A stretch of 64,000 nucleotides of DNA from an uncultured Oscillibacter sp. (GCA_910585245.1 CAJUCO010000002.1:131781-195780), one strand, 5' to 3'; counted from the first letter of the stretch, positions 32,465-41,921 are shown. A program made the numbers and translations. The notes: a model not told the origin generated them from the letters alone.

Positions 32465-35386
32465 TTGAAGATCGGGCTTGACGTGGGGTCCACCACCATC
32501 AAATGCGTGGTGCTGGACGGCGCGGACAACATCGTATACAGCGACTACCGGCGGCATTTCAGCCATATCCTGGAAAAGACCGAGGAGTTGCTCCGCCATG
32601 TGGCAAAGCGGTATGTCCCCAACCGCCGGGCGGAGCTGGCCATTTCCGGCTCCGCCGGAATGGGCATGGCGGAGAGCGTGGGCGTGCCCTTTGTGCAGGA
32701 GGTGTTCGCCACCCGTGTGGCGGCGGGCCGTCTGGCCCCCGGCGCCGACGTGGTGATAGAGTTGGGGGGTGAGGACGCCAAGATCCTCTTTCTCACCGGA
32801 GGCATGGAGGTCCGGATGAACGGCTCTTGCGCCGGGGGCACCGGGGCCTTCATCGACCAGATGGCGACCCTTTTGAAAATGACCGCCGGCGAGATGGACG
32901 AAGCCGCACAGAAAGCGGAAAAGACCTATACCATCGCCTCCCGCTGCGGCGTCTTTGCCAAAAGCGACGTCCAGCCCCTGGTCAATCAGGGGGCCAAGGT
33001 CCAGGACATTGCCGCCAGCATCTATCAGGCGGTGGTGAATCAGACCGTCGCGGGTCTGGCCCAGGGGCGGCCTATCAAGGGAACCGTCCTCTACCTGGGG
33101 GGGCCGCTGACCTTCTCCAAGTGCCTGCGAAAGAGCTTTGACAACACCCTGGGGGTCACCGGGACCTGCCCGGAGAACAGCTTGTTGTTCGTGGCCCTGG
33201 GGGCCGCGTTTTACTCTGACCAGAGCGTTGACCTGGAGGATGTGGCGGACCGTCTCCAAAAGCGGGGAGCCTCGGAGACCTACCGGAGCCAGCCGCCCCT
33301 GTTTCAAAATCAGGCGGAGTACAAGGCCTTCCGGAAGCGACACGCCCAGGCGAAGGTGGTCCGGGCGCCCTTCGGCCCGGACTATGCAGCTCCGGTCCAT
33401 ATCGGCATCGACTCCGGGTCCACCACCGTGAAGGTGGCGGTCATCGATCAGGAGGCCCGGCTGCTCTTCACCGATTACCGGCCCAACCTGGGCAATCCCG
33501 TGCCCCTGATCCGGGGCGTGTTGCAAAGACTCTATGACGAACACCCTGCCCTTCAGGTGGCCTCCGTCACCACCACCGGCTATGGGGAGGAGCTGGCGAA
33601 AAACGCCTTCCACGCCGATTACGGCGTGGTGGAGACCGTGGCCCACTTTACCGCCGCGAGACACTTCTTGCCTCATGTGGACTTTATCATCGACATCGGC
33701 GGGCAGGACATGAAATGTTTCAAAATTGAAGACGGAGCCATCAGCAACATCTTCTTAAACGAAGCCTGTTCCTCCGGCTGCGGCAGCTTCCTCCAGACCT
33801 TCGCCCAGGCGCTGGGCCACGACGTGAAGGACTTCGCGGAGCTGGGCCTCTTCGCGGACCGGCCCGTGGACCTGGGGAGCCGCTGTACGGTCTTTATGAA
33901 TTCCAGCGTCAAGCAGGCCCAAAAAGACGGGGCCAGCGTGGAAAACATCTCCGCGGGCCTTTCCATCTCCGTAGTGAAAAACGCCATCTACAAGGTCATC
34001 CGGGCCTCCAGCCCCGAGGAGCTGGGGCGAAACGTGGTGGTCCAGGGGGGCACCTTCTACAACGAGGCGGTGCTCCGGGCTTTTGAGAAGGAAATGGGGG
34101 TGGAGGTCATCCGCCCGGACATCGCAGGGCTTATGGGGGCCTTTGGCGCGGCCCTCTACGGCCGGGGCAAAGCCGCCGCCGGACAGGCCAGCGCGCTTTT
34201 GAGCCGGGAGGCTCTGGCGAAGTTCTCTCAGAAGACCCTGACGAAGACCTGTGGCCTTTGCGGAAATAACTGCCAGCTCACAGTAAATACCTTCGCGGGC
34301 GGCGAGACCTTCATCAGCGGAAACCGCTGTGACCGCCCCGTCACCGGCAGGGCCGGCGGGGAGGAGCGGAACCTGTACGCTTACAAGCGGAAGCTGCTGC
34401 TAGGCTATAAGCCCGTGCCGGGAAAACGGGGAAAGATCGGCATTCCCCTGTGCCTGAATCTGTGGGAGCTGCTGCCGTTTTGGCACACCTTCTTCACGAA
34501 ACTGGGCTTTGCCGTGTACCACAGCCCCCTCTCCAGCCGGGATTTGTACTTAAAGGGACAGGCGACCATCCCCAGTGACACCGCCTGCTTCCCGGCGAAG
34601 CTGGCCCACGGACACATCCAGTTCCTCTCCAAGCTGGGCATGGACGCCATATTCTACCCCTGCATGACCTATAATTTGGACGAGGGCCTGGGGGACAATC
34701 ATTATAACTGCCCTGTGGTGGCCTATTACCCGGAGGTCATCGCCGGAAACTGCCCGGAGATCAAGGAGACCCTGTTTCTCTACGACTACGTGGGCCTCCA
34801 CCGGCCCAAGGATTTTACCAGGAAGATTTACGACATCCTCCGGCGGCATTTTCCCGACGTCACCAAAGCCGAGGTCCGGGAGGCCAGCGGCGCGGCCTAC
34901 GACGAGTACGCCCATCACATGGCCCGGGTCCGCCGGGAGGGGGTCCGGATCATGGAACAGGCCCGGGCCGAGGGGCGGCGAATCATCGTCCTGGCAGGGC
35001 GTCCCTACCACGTGGACCCGGAGGTGAATCACGGCATTGACACGTTGATCACCCGGTTTGGCGCGGCGGTGGTGACGGAGGATTCCGTTTCCGGCCTGGT
35101 GGATAAATTTCCCACTACGGTGCTGAACCAGTGGACCTACCACTCCCGGCTCTACGCGGCCGCCCGGTATTGTGTGGAGCACCGGGACTGCGATTTGGTG
35201 CAGCTGGTCAGCTTTGGCTGCGGTGTGGACGCCATCACCACCGACGAGACCCAGGCCATTTTGCAACAGGGGGGAAAGCTCTACACGGAGCTGAAAATCG
35301 ACGAGATCACCAACCTGGGCGCGGTGCGCATCCGGTTGAGAAGTCTTTTCGCCGCCCTGGACGAGGTTCCGGTTTCGCAAGAGTAA
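32465..35386 (+). CDS. Acyl-CoA dehydratase activase, tandem BadF/HgdC domains
   Basis: A 973-residue protein with two BadF/BadG/BcrA/HgdC ATPase domains. Domain 1 (about 1-265): LDVGSTTIK, GGEDAKI, NGSCAGGTGAFIDQM and SRCGVFAKSD. Domain 2 (about 310-570): IGIDSGSTTVKVAV, DIGGQDMK, EACSSGCGSFLQT and SRCTVFMNSS. The Cys in each pair would ligate a [4Fe-4S] cluster shared by two domains. Next come KTCGLCGNNCQLTVNTF (extra Cys set) and a DUF2229-type region to the end. Such ATPases inject an electron into 2-hydroxyacyl-CoA dehydratases; the target of this long class is not established. The start is TTG 32465, 7 nt after AAAGGAGGG. Confidence 0.9.
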   Translation: MKIGLDVGSTTIKCVVLDGADNIVYSDYRRHFSHILEKTEELLRHVAKRYVPNRRAELAISGSAGMGMAESVGVPFVQEVFATRVAAGRLAPGADVVIELGGEDAKILFLTGGMEVRMNGSCAGGTGAFIDQMATLLKMTAGEMDEAAQKAEKTYTIASRCGVFAKSDVQPLVNQGAKVQDIAASIYQAVVNQTVAGLAQGRPIKGTVLYLGGPLTFSKCLRKSFDNTLGVTGTCPENSLLFVALGAAFYSDQSVDLEDVADRLQKRGASETYRSQPPLFQNQAEYKAFRKRHAQAKVVRAPFGPDYAAPVHIGIDSGSTTVKVAVIDQEARLLFTDYRPNLGNPVPLIRGVLQRLYDEHPALQVASVTTTGYGEELAKNAFHADYGVVETVAHFTAARHFLPHVDFIIDIGGQDMKCFKIEDGAISNIFLNEACSSGCGSFLQTFAQALGHDVKDFAELGLFADRPVDLGSRCTVFMNSSVKQAQKDGASVENISAGLSISVVKNAIYKVIRASSPEELGRNVVVQGGTFYNEAVLRAFEKEMGVEVIRPDIAGLMGAFGAALYGRGKAAAGQASALLSREALAKFSQKTLTKTCGLCGNNCQLTVNTFAGGETFISGNRCDRPVTGRAGGEERNLYAYKRKLLLGYKPVPGKRGKIGIPLCLNLWELLPFWHTFFTKLGFAVYHSPLSSRDLYLKGQATIPSDTACFPAKLAHGHIQFLSKLGMDAIFYPCMTYNLDEGLGDNHYNCPVVAYYPEVIAGNCPEIKETLFLYDYVGLHRPKDFTRKIYDILRRHFPDVTKAEVREASGAAYDEYAHHMARVRREGVRIMEQARAEGRRIIVLAGRPYHVDPEVNHGIDTLITRFGAAVVTEDSVSGLVDKFPTTVLNQWTYHSRLYAAARYCVEHRDCDLVQLVSFGCGVDAITTDETQAILQQGGKLYTELKIDEITNLGAVRIRLRSLFAALDEVPVSQE

Positions 35387-35506
35387 TCCAAAGAGTGTTC
35401 ATGCGCTCCGTCTTATCCGGAGGGTATCGGAGCGGCGGCAACGCGGTCCGGCCGGTTTCGGGGACGGGCTGCGTTTAAGAGATCATGCGGGAGGTTAGAG
35501 CCAATT

Positions 35507-36847
35507 ATGGAGACGTTGAACTATCCCAAATTCACACCGGAGATGAAGAAAACCCACAAAATCCTCATCCCCAACATGGCCCCGGTGCAGTTCCGCATTC
35601 TGGCGGCTGTCATGGAGCGGGCGGGCTACACCTGCGAGCTGCTGGAAAACTGCGGAAGCCAGGTCAGCGAGCTGGGGCTCAGGTACGTACATAACGACAC
35701 CTGCTACCCCGCCCTGCTGGTCATCGGCCAGTTTCTGGACGCCCTGGCCTCCGGGAAGTACGATCTGGACCACACTGCCCTGATCATCACCCAAACCGGC
35801 GGGGGCTGCCGGGCCTCCAACTACATCCACCTGCTGAGAAAAGCCCTGGTGAAGGCGGGCTATCCCCAGGTGCCGGTGGTGAGCCTGAACTTCTCCGGCC
35901 TGGAGAAGGACTCCGGTTTCCCCATGACGGCGTCTTTCCTGCGCCGTCTGCTGGCGGTCATTTATTACGGAGATCTGCTGGTGGCCCTCCGGGCCCAGAC
36001 GGAGCCCTACGAGGTCCGGAAAGGAGACGCGGAGCGGTTGCAGGAGAAGTGGCTGGACACCATCTGCGGTTGGATTCACCAGGACAAGGGCTGGACCAAC
36101 CGGGAGATGAAAGCGGCCATGCCCGTCATCGCCCGGGAGTTTGCCGCCGTCTCGGTCCGCCGGGTTCCCAAGGTGAAGGTGGGCGTAGTCGGCGAGATCT
36201 ATGTGAAATACTCCCCCCTGGGGAACAACGACCTGGAGCGCTTCCTCCGTTCCCAGGACTGCGAGGTGAATCTGCCAGGGCTGATGGGCTTTGTGCAGTA
36301 TTGCGCCTACAACCCCTCGGAGACCGCGCGGCTTTACGGCGGGACCTTTCTGGAAAAGCACGTCTCCGACCTTGTGCTCAAGTACATTGAGGGCATGGAG
36401 AGCGTGGTGATCAAAGTCTTGCGGGACAACGGCTACCACGCGCCGCTGCCCTTCCGGGAGCTGATCCGCCTCACGGATGGGATCATCAGCACCGGGGATA
36501 AAATGGGGGAGGGGTGGCTTCTCACCGCGGAGATGATCGAGCTGGTCCGGGCGGGGTATGAGAACATCGTCTGCGCCCAGCCCTTCGGGTGTCTGCCCAA
36601 CCACATTTGCGGCAAGGGCATGATCAACAAAATCCGGGAGCTGTACCCACAGGCCAACATTACCCCCATTGACTACGACCCCAGCGCCACCCGGGTAAAC
36701 CAGGAAAACCGCATCAAGCTGATGCTGGCGGTGGCCCGGGAACGTCTGGCGGAGCGGGGCCCGGAGGCCGAGGAAGCGCCCCGCCGGACCGCTGCGGAGC
36801 GTCCCGTTCCGGAGCGGCTGGGAAGACGGGCCAAGGCCGTGGTGTGA
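35507..36847 (+). CDS. Acyl-CoA dehydratase activase-associated protein (HgdB-like)
   Basis: A 446-residue protein similar to the C-terminal third of giant activase proteins of clostridia. Motifs: PNMAPVQFRILAAVMERAGY, YVHNDTCYPALLVIGQFLDAL, ITQTGGGCRASNY, KVGVVGEIYVKYSPLGNN and QPFGCLPNHICGKGMI. The conserved cysteines suggest an iron-sulfur site as in 2-hydroxyacyl-CoA dehydratase subunits. It follows the activase by 120 nt with its own GGAGG site, so the two are separate proteins from one transcript. The C-terminal 35 residues are basic and variable. The physiological substrate is unknown. Confidence 0.85.
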   Translation: METLNYPKFTPEMKKTHKILIPNMAPVQFRILAAVMERAGYTCELLENCGSQVSELGLRYVHNDTCYPALLVIGQFLDALASGKYDLDHTALIITQTGGGCRASNYIHLLRKALVKAGYPQVPVVSLNFSGLEKDSGFPMTASFLRRLLAVIYYGDLLVALRAQTEPYEVRKGDAERLQEKWLDTICGWIHQDKGWTNREMKAAMPVIAREFAAVSVRRVPKVKVGVVGEIYVKYSPLGNNDLERFLRSQDCEVNLPGLMGFVQYCAYNPSETARLYGGTFLEKHVSDLVLKYIEGMESVVIKVLRDNGYHAPLPFRELIRLTDGIISTGDKMGEGWLLTAEMIELVRAGYENIVCAQPFGCLPNHICGKGMINKIRELYPQANITPIDYDPSATRVNQENRIKLMLAVARERLAERGPEAEEAPRRTAAERPVPERLGRRAKAVV

Positions 36848-36905
36848 TGCCCCCGGCGTGAAAGCGGAAAAGGGCGGAGGCAAATGGTCTCCGCCTGAAC
36901 GTTCC

Positions 36906-36971
36906 AAGAGGCAAAAGCCCCCCCGGCCCGGCCGGGGGGTAAAAAATAGCTTGTGGCGGGAGGCAAAGCGG
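36906..36971 (-). repeat. 66-nt dispersed hairpin element, copy 1
   Basis: Matches the element at 56832-56897 over its full 66 nt at about five of six positions, including the invariant block GTAAAAAATAGCTT. A GC-only hairpin (CCCCCCGGCC / GGCCGGGGGG) occupies the centre. Read on the minus strand it is a conserved AGCTATTTTTTAC block, the hairpin and then CTTTTGCC, like a terminator with a conserved 5' flank. It lies between convergent genes, downstream of the SLH protein gene. Confidence 0.7.
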
Positions 36972-37054
36972 CCCCCTGGGAAAGAAGGGCAACCGGCAGA
37001 CCGTTCGGGGCCCCTGAAGGGGCGGTGTCCGTATTATGTGCGTTCAAGATCTGT

Positions 37055-37086
37055 TCAAAACCCTCCGGCTAAGCCGGAGGGTTTGA
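37055..37086 (-). terminator. Terminator of the SLH protein gene
   Basis: TCAAAACCCTCCGGCT and AAGCCGGAGGGTTTGA form a near-perfect stem of about 14 bp; on the minus strand the 3' arm ends in GGGTTTTGA. It begins 14 nt after the stop at 37100. Confidence 0.8.
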
Positions 37087-37099
37087 TTGAGAGGGACGG

Positions 37100-38590
37100 T
37101 CAGGGCATGGCTTCCAGCACTTCCGGCAGGGCGAGATTCAAGTTGGAAAGGCAGATATGCCCGCCGCCGAAGAGACGGGCCAACTGGGTGCGCTCTCGGA
37201 TGGACTGTCCGCTGAGATACCAGACGTCGGTTTTCTCCTCCCGAGTCAAATACGCGCAGGCGTAACGGTCGGAGTAGTGATTTCGGACGCCCCGCTCCTG
37301 TAAAAGTTTGGTGATTTCTTCCCCGGCGAGGGGGACGTATTTTCGGTCCTCCCACCGGGAGCCGGTGGACGTGAGCAGCAGCGTCAGCTTGTCGGCGTCC
37401 ACCACGCCCCGGAGGCGGTTCAGGGCGTAGTAGATCTGCTCCAGGGGCTCCAGCGGCGCGACGGTTTGGCCGGAGGACCCGTCGGCCTTCTGGTCAAACC
37501 GGAGAACCAGCCGGTTGGCGGTTTCGCCCAGGGCCGCGTAGTCATAGCCGAAGATGGTTCCCTTCCAGGAGGGGGCCTCTACTCCGATGTACAGTGTCCG
37601 CTCTCCCAATTTTTCCCGCAAAAGCTGAGCGGCGGCGGTGAGGGTGTCCCGCTGGGAGACGGCGGTGAGGCCGGAGACCTCCAGGAAAAGGCCGTCGTAG
37701 TCTCCCTCCTCCACAGCCTGTAGAAGGACCGCCGCCAGCAGCTCGGCCTCGCCCTCCCGCACATGATAGGGCCCTCCGGCAATGTAGAGAAGGGACTTGG
37801 CTCCGGCGGCAGAGGCAGCGGAGCGGATCGCCCGGGTTTCCTCTTTGTCCAGGGTGCGGGAGATCTGGGGCTCGCCATTATAGGTCAGCTGGGCCGCCGC
37901 GATACCCACGGCTTCATAACCCTTGATTTCCGGCAAGCCTTCCATCCCGGTGACGATGCCGATGCGGCTGGTGGTGGGGTTATGGAGTTTGTCGTAGAGG
38001 CGCATCAAGATGGCGGCGGCCTGTTCCCGGGTGACGTGTCCGCCGGGAGAGAAGGCGGTGACGGAGGTTCCGTCCATCAATCCCAGTCCATAGGCCATGA
38101 TAATATAGCCGTTGTTGGCTTTCACGTCTTGGAAGGGGAGGGACATATCCTGAATCAGTCCGGCGATGCTGCCATAGCCCAGGGCCCGGACCAGCATGGA
38201 GGCGGCTTCGCTGCGGGTGATGAGGTCGTCAGGGCGGAAATTGCCGTCCTGGGTGGTGATGGCCCCTTGGTGGTAGGCGGTTTCCACCGCCCCGGCGTAC
38301 CACTCTTTGTCGGACACGTCTTCGTAGACGGCCCGGGCGGAGGAGGTGGGCTTCCAGCCCAGGGCCCTGCACAGCACCACTACAAACTCGGCCCGGGACA
38401 TCTCCTTTCCCACGCCGAAGCTGCCGTTGGTCTCGGGGTAGAAGTACCGCAAGGCCACACAGCGGTCAATATCGTCCTTTGCCCAAAAATCCTCCGGCAC
38501 ATCGGAAAGAGCGGCGGCGGGGGCGGTGATCACACCCGCCAGCAGGGCGCACAACAAAAGGCAGGGGATAACCCGTTGCAGTCGTTTCAT
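37100..38590 (-). CDS. S-layer homology protein with GH18-like C-terminal domain
   Basis: A 496-residue exported protein. MKRLQRVIPCLLLCALLAGVITAPAAALS is a signal peptide. Three SLH modules follow (about 30-200: DVPEDFWAKDDIDRCV.., VYEDVSDKEWYAGAV.., FQDVKANNGYIIMAYGLGLMDGTS..FSPGGHVTREQAAAILMRL), which attach to secondary cell-wall polymer. Residues 215-496 look like a GH18/YaaH-type TIM barrel (YDGLFLEVSGL, GYDYAALGETANRLVLRFDQ, VWYLSGQSIRERTQLARLFGGG). No clear DxE acid is present, so it may bind rather than cut peptidoglycan. The start is ATG 38590, 9 nt after AAGGAG. Confidence 0.82.
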   Translation of the reverse strand: MKRLQRVIPCLLLCALLAGVITAPAAALSDVPEDFWAKDDIDRCVALRYFYPETNGSFGVGKEMSRAEFVVVLCRALGWKPTSSARAVYEDVSDKEWYAGAVETAYHQGAITTQDGNFRPDDLITRSEAASMLVRALGYGSIAGLIQDMSLPFQDVKANNGYIIMAYGLGLMDGTSVTAFSPGGHVTREQAAAILMRLYDKLHNPTTSRIGIVTGMEGLPEIKGYEAVGIAAAQLTYNGEPQISRTLDKEETRAIRSAASAAGAKSLLYIAGGPYHVREGEAELLAAVLLQAVEEGDYDGLFLEVSGLTAVSQRDTLTAAAQLLREKLGERTLYIGVEAPSWKGTIFGYDYAALGETANRLVLRFDQKADGSSGQTVAPLEPLEQIYYALNRLRGVVDADKLTLLLTSTGSRWEDRKYVPLAGEEITKLLQERGVRNHYSDRYACAYLTREEKTDVWYLSGQSIRERTQLARLFGGGHICLSNLNLALPEVLEAMP

Positions 38591-38748
38591 GTGGTTCAGC
38601 TCCTTATGATTGGCGTTGTCCCCCATCTTAGCAGATTTTTCCCCATCCGTCAAACAAAAGCCTGTCGAACAAGCGCCTTGACGCACATTTTATAAGGGAG
38701 GCACAGGGGAAGGACACGTGGCCGCCGGGGAGAATTTTGAAAAAAGCC

Positions 38749-38779
38749 TTGACTTAGAGTCCGCTCCAGATGCTATGCT
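38749..38779 (+). promoter_or_regulatory. MerR-type promoter with 19-bp spacer (autoregulated merR)
   Basis: TTGACT (38749-38754) and TATGCT (38774-38779) are 19 bp apart. The spacer TAGAGTCCGCTCCAGATGC has the imperfect dyad TAGAG../..CTCCA typical of MerR/NmlR-like operators (CTTGACTTAGAG). It lies 41 nt before the MerR gene and shares CCGCTCCA with the promoter at 11.1 kb. Confidence 0.75.
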
Positions 38780-38819
38780 GAACGGAGAGACGATCTGGAC
38801 ACGGTAAGGAGGCAGAACC

Positions 38820-39206
38820 ATGACGATTCGGGAAGTGAGCGAGCGGTATGATCTTTCCGCCGATACCCTGCGGTATTATGAACGGGTGGGGCTGATCCCG
38901 CCGGTGCCCCGGACAGGCGGCGGCGTCCGGGATTATGACACGGCCTCCCTGGCTTGGGTGGAGCTCATCAAGTGTATGCGCGCCGCCGGAGTGGGAATCG
39001 AGGCGCTGAGCGAGTATTGCCGCCTGTTCCAGGGCGGGGAGGAGACGCTGGAGGCGCGAAAGGCGCTTTTGGTAGAGCAGCGGCGGCAGCTTCTGGAGCG
39101 AATGGAGGATATGCGCAAGTCCCTGGAGCGGCTGGATGAGAAGATTGAAAACTATGAACAGGGTCTTGCCTGCAAAGAACGGCAGTTGCGGAGCTATCAG
39201 ACGTGA
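38820..39206 (+). CDS. MerR family transcriptional regulator
   Basis: A 128-residue regulator. Residues 1-70 are the winged HTH (MTIREVSERYDLSADTLRYYERVGLIPPVPRTGGGVRDY), followed by a dimerisation coiled coil (LLVEQRRQLLERMEDMRKSLERLDEKIENYEQGL). The C-terminal effector region is very short and has one Cys (ACKERQ), as in the AdhR/NmlR aldehyde-sensing branch and unlike the metal sensors with paired Cys. It sits behind its own MerR-type promoter, so autoregulation is likely. The structural target next to it is not obvious; the DUF362 gene at 11.2 kb is a candidate. Confidence 0.9.
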   Translation: MTIREVSERYDLSADTLRYYERVGLIPPVPRTGGGVRDYDTASLAWVELIKCMRAAGVGIEALSEYCRLFQGGEETLEARKALLVEQRRQLLERMEDMRKSLERLDEKIENYEQGLACKERQLRSYQT

Positions 39207-39279
39207 GGGGACGGGCGGTTCCGCCTGCCCCGGGCTGCCGGAAAACAAAAAACCGATTCCACGAAAGGAAAGCGCATTG

Positions 39280-39313
39280 CGAGAGGAGCCCGGGAGGAGC
39301 TCCTCTCGTTTTT
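39280..39313 (+). terminator. Terminator after merR
   Basis: CGAGAGGAGC (39280-39289) pairs perfectly with GCTCCTCTCG (39299-39308), followed by TTTTT (39309-39313). Confidence 0.88.
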
Positions 39314-39336
39314 GCCACCATCGTCTCAGATTTTCC

Positions 39337-39365
39337 TTGAAAAAGGCCGGAAATATGGTTATAAT
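39337..39365 (+). promoter_or_regulatory. Promoter of the two-component/degenerate ABC operon
   Basis: TTGAAA (39337-39342) and a consensus TATAAT (39360-39365), spacer 17 nt, 58 nt before the response-regulator start. It lies directly after the merR terminator. Confidence 0.75.
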
Positions 39366-39422
39366 GATCCTCGTAAAAGCACAAAACGGAGAGGGAATTC
39401 CGGCTGGAGAGGGTGAGGCAAT

Positions 39423-41003
39423 ATGTACCGGGTACTATTGGTAGACGATGAAATTCACATCTGCCAACTAATCCGGCATCTGGTGGATTGGGACGCTTTG
39501 AGAGCGGAGCTGTGCGGCGTGGCCCATGACGGCGTGGAGGCGTTGGAGCTGGTGGGGAAGCTGCGTCCCCATGTGGTAATTTCCGATATTCGAATGTCCG
39601 GTATGGACGGTATCAGCCTGCTGGAGAAGATCCGGCAAAGTGGAATCGAATGCGCCTTCATCCTGGTCAGCGGCTATCGCCAGTTTGATTACGCCCAGAA
39701 GGCCATACAGCTGGGAGTCACCGATTATCTGGTGAAGCCCATTAAAAAGCGGGAACTAAACGCCGCCATTGAAAAGGGGATTGCCGGTTTGCGCCTGCAA
39801 GGAGACGGGCGGGAGAAGGTCCCGGAACCCGCCGGCGGCTTGGAAGCTCCCTTTCCAAGGGGACTGGCGGAGCTGGCGCGGGCAATTGAGGACCGGGGCG
39901 GCGATTTCGGCCAGGCCACGCTGGCCGCCCTTGTGGGCCGGTACGGAGGAGAGCTTCCCGGCTGCGCCTGCCTTATCTACGGCAAGTTTGTCTGCGGAGA
40001 GGCCTTCTCCGCCAGGACACAGGAGCTGCTCTATGACCGGGTGCGCTCCGCCGTGGGAAACGGCGGATGGTTTGACGCCGTTTTCTTTGCCCGCTGGGGC
40101 GGCGGCTTTTTGCTGGTGGGCTCCTCCCGGGGGCGGTTGCCGGGGGTGTCTTTCCTTCAAGGCAAGCTACAGGCGGTTTTATCCGTGTTTGCCCAGTGGA
40201 TTGTGATTTTGGGGATGAGCGAACCTCTGGAGGGAGAGCCCTTCCGAAACTGCGCCTGCCGGGCCAGACAGGCGGCGGAGCAGCACTATTTCCATCCGGG
40301 AAAGACGGCGTTTACCGCTGTGGAGACGCCGCCGCCCCAGGTCCGGTTTGAAGACGTGGCGGAGGGATGGGCCGCCTTGCCGGACGCCATGCAGGTGCTG
40401 GACGAAAAGGGAGTCCGGAAGGTGGTGCAAAGCGGTTTCCGGGCGCTGGAAGGCGCTCCCTTCGAGGAGCTTTTCCGTTACGCGGAGTGGGTGATCAACA
40501 TGATGAACCAGGCGCTCAGCGCCTTTGCCGCCGCCCAGACGGGACTGGAGGACCTGCAATACCTCCACCGGAATGAGATTTTGGAGCAACTTTACCACTG
40601 CCCCTCCCTGGTCTCTCTGACGGCAAAGCTCTGCGCGGCTCTGGAGGAAAAAATTTGCAGCACCCGGGGGCTGATCGAGCAGATGGAAAACAAGCCCGTC
40701 CGCATCGTCCGGGAGCTGGTGGCCCAGCGTTACATGGAGCACATCAGCCTGGGGGACGCGGCGGACGCCACGGGACTAAACCCGGTGTACCTCTCCGTTC
40801 TTTTTAAAAAGGAGACGGGGATTAACTTCAAGGACTATGTGGTCAACGTCCGCATGGACAAGGCCAAGGGGCTTCTTCGAAGCGGGGAGAGCATCAACCG
40901 CGTGGCGGAGCTGGTGGGCTATCAGGACGCCAAATACTTCAGCCGCCTGTTTGCCCGGGTGGTGGGGGTGAATCCCACCCAGTATAAAAAGCTGTACCAG
41001 TGA
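39423..41003 (+). CDS. AraC-type response regulator (YesN-like)
   Basis: A 526-residue regulator. The receiver (1-120) is intact: VLLVDDEIHICQLI, phospho-Asp in VISDIRMSGMDG, LVSGYRQFDYAQKAI and Lys in YLVKPIKKREL. A 270-residue linker is unassigned. The C-terminal 100 residues are an AraC double HTH (RYMEHISLGDAADATGLNPVYLSVLFKKETGINFKDYVVNVRMDKAKGLL and INRVAELVGYQDAKYFSRLFARVVGVNPTQYKKL). It should activate a sugar-related operon when phosphorylated by the kinase 12 nt downstream. The neighbouring importer at 44.4 kb is the likely target (inference). Confidence 0.92.
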   Translation: MYRVLLVDDEIHICQLIRHLVDWDALRAELCGVAHDGVEALELVGKLRPHVVISDIRMSGMDGISLLEKIRQSGIECAFILVSGYRQFDYAQKAIQLGVTDYLVKPIKKRELNAAIEKGIAGLRLQGDGREKVPEPAGGLEAPFPRGLAELARAIEDRGGDFGQATLAALVGRYGGELPGCACLIYGKFVCGEAFSARTQELLYDRVRSAVGNGGWFDAVFFARWGGGFLLVGSSRGRLPGVSFLQGKLQAVLSVFAQWIVILGMSEPLEGEPFRNCACRARQAAEQHYFHPGKTAFTAVETPPPQVRFEDVAEGWAALPDAMQVLDEKGVRKVVQSGFRALEGAPFEELFRYAEWVINMMNQALSAFAAAQTGLEDLQYLHRNEILEQLYHCPSLVSLTAKLCAALEEKICSTRGLIEQMENKPVRIVRELVAQRYMEHISLGDAADATGLNPVYLSVLFKKETGINFKDYVVNVRMDKAKGLLRSGESINRVAELVGYQDAKYFSRLFARVVGVNPTQYKKLYQ

Positions 41004-41015
41004 GGAGGACCGGCT

Positions 41016-41921
41016 ATGAAGAGACATCCCGATCCCCGGTTCCGCCTGTTTTGGAAGGCGCTGGCGGGTTTGCTGGCGGGGCTTTTGCTGCTGGCGCCAC
41101 TTTCCGCCGCGTTGAGGTTCCCACCCTGGGGAACGGCGCTGGCGGCGGCGGGACTGTCGGCGGCCTTCGCCGGGGCGGTTTACCGCTGGGTGCTGGTCCC
41201 CTTGGAGAGCAGCCGGAACGAGGAGATGGAGAAGGAGTACGCCGGAGACATCCTCAAAAAGCAGGCGGAGCTGGACGCCCTGCAAAGTCAGATCAACCCC
41301 CACTTTCTCTACAACACCCTGGACTCCATCCGGGGACAGGCCCTGGCGGAGGGGGTGGAGGACATTGCCGGCATGACGGAGGCCCTGTCCACCTTCTTCC
41401 GCTATTCCATCAGCAACCGCAGCCACGTGGTGACGCTGGAAGAGGAGCTGGAGAATGTCCGGAACTATTTCATGATCCAGCAATTTCGCTTCAACAACCG
41501 CTTTCACCTCCAGACCCAGCCCTTTTCCCGGGAGCTTCTGGAGTCCTGCCGCCTGCCGAAGCTGACGCTCCAGCCGATTTTGGAAAACGCCATCCTCCAC
41601 GGTATGGAGGGAAAGATGGGAGCTGGGACCATTTCCATCCGGGCGGAGGCGGCCAAGAGCCGCACGGTGCTGGTGATCTCCGACGACGGGGCGGGCATGA
41701 GCGAGGGAACGCTGCTGCGGCTGCAATCCCGTCTTCGGGGAGAGGAGCCGGTGGAACTCCGCCGGGCCAAGGGCTCGGGGATCGCACTGCCCAACGTGAG
41801 CCGCCGGATTAAGCTGCTTTTTGGCGAGGCCTATGGACTCCGGGTGATGAGTACTCTGGGGCTGGGGACGGATGTGGAGATCTCCCTCCCCCCTTGCGCG
41901 GAGGCGGCTCATGACGGCTGA
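41016..41921 (+). CDS. LytS/YesM-type sensor histidine kinase with minimal sensor region
   Basis: A 301-residue kinase. Two hydrophobic helices (about 12-32 and 40-60) are joined by only a few residues, leaving no extracytoplasmic sensor domain, whereas YesM-like kinases usually carry a large one. The kinase core is intact: His in INPHFLYNTLDSI, N-box LQPILENAILHGM, G1 ISDDGAGMS and G2 GSGIALPNVSRRI. The stimulus must therefore come through another protein. It overlaps the degenerate ABC gene by 11 nt and follows the regulator by 12 nt, so all are made together. Confidence 0.92.
   Translation: MKRHPDPRFRLFWKALAGLLAGLLLLAPLSAALRFPPWGTALAAAGLSAAFAGAVYRWVLVPLESSRNEEMEKEYAGDILKKQAELDALQSQINPHFLYNTLDSIRGQALAEGVEDIAGMTEALSTFFRYSISNRSHVVTLEEELENVRNYFMIQQFRFNNRFHLQTQPFSRELLESCRLPKLTLQPILENAILHGMEGKMGAGTISIRAEAAKSRTVLVISDDGAGMSEGTLLRLQSRLRGEEPVELRRAKGSGIALPNVSRRIKLLFGEAYGLRVMSTLGLGTDVEISLPPCAEAAHDG

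Noticed and set aside
35387..35506. Frameshift joining the activase and the HgdB-like gene
   Set aside because: The 120-nt gap has stops in frame, the second gene has its own ribosome site, and no conserved protein is visible in the gap.
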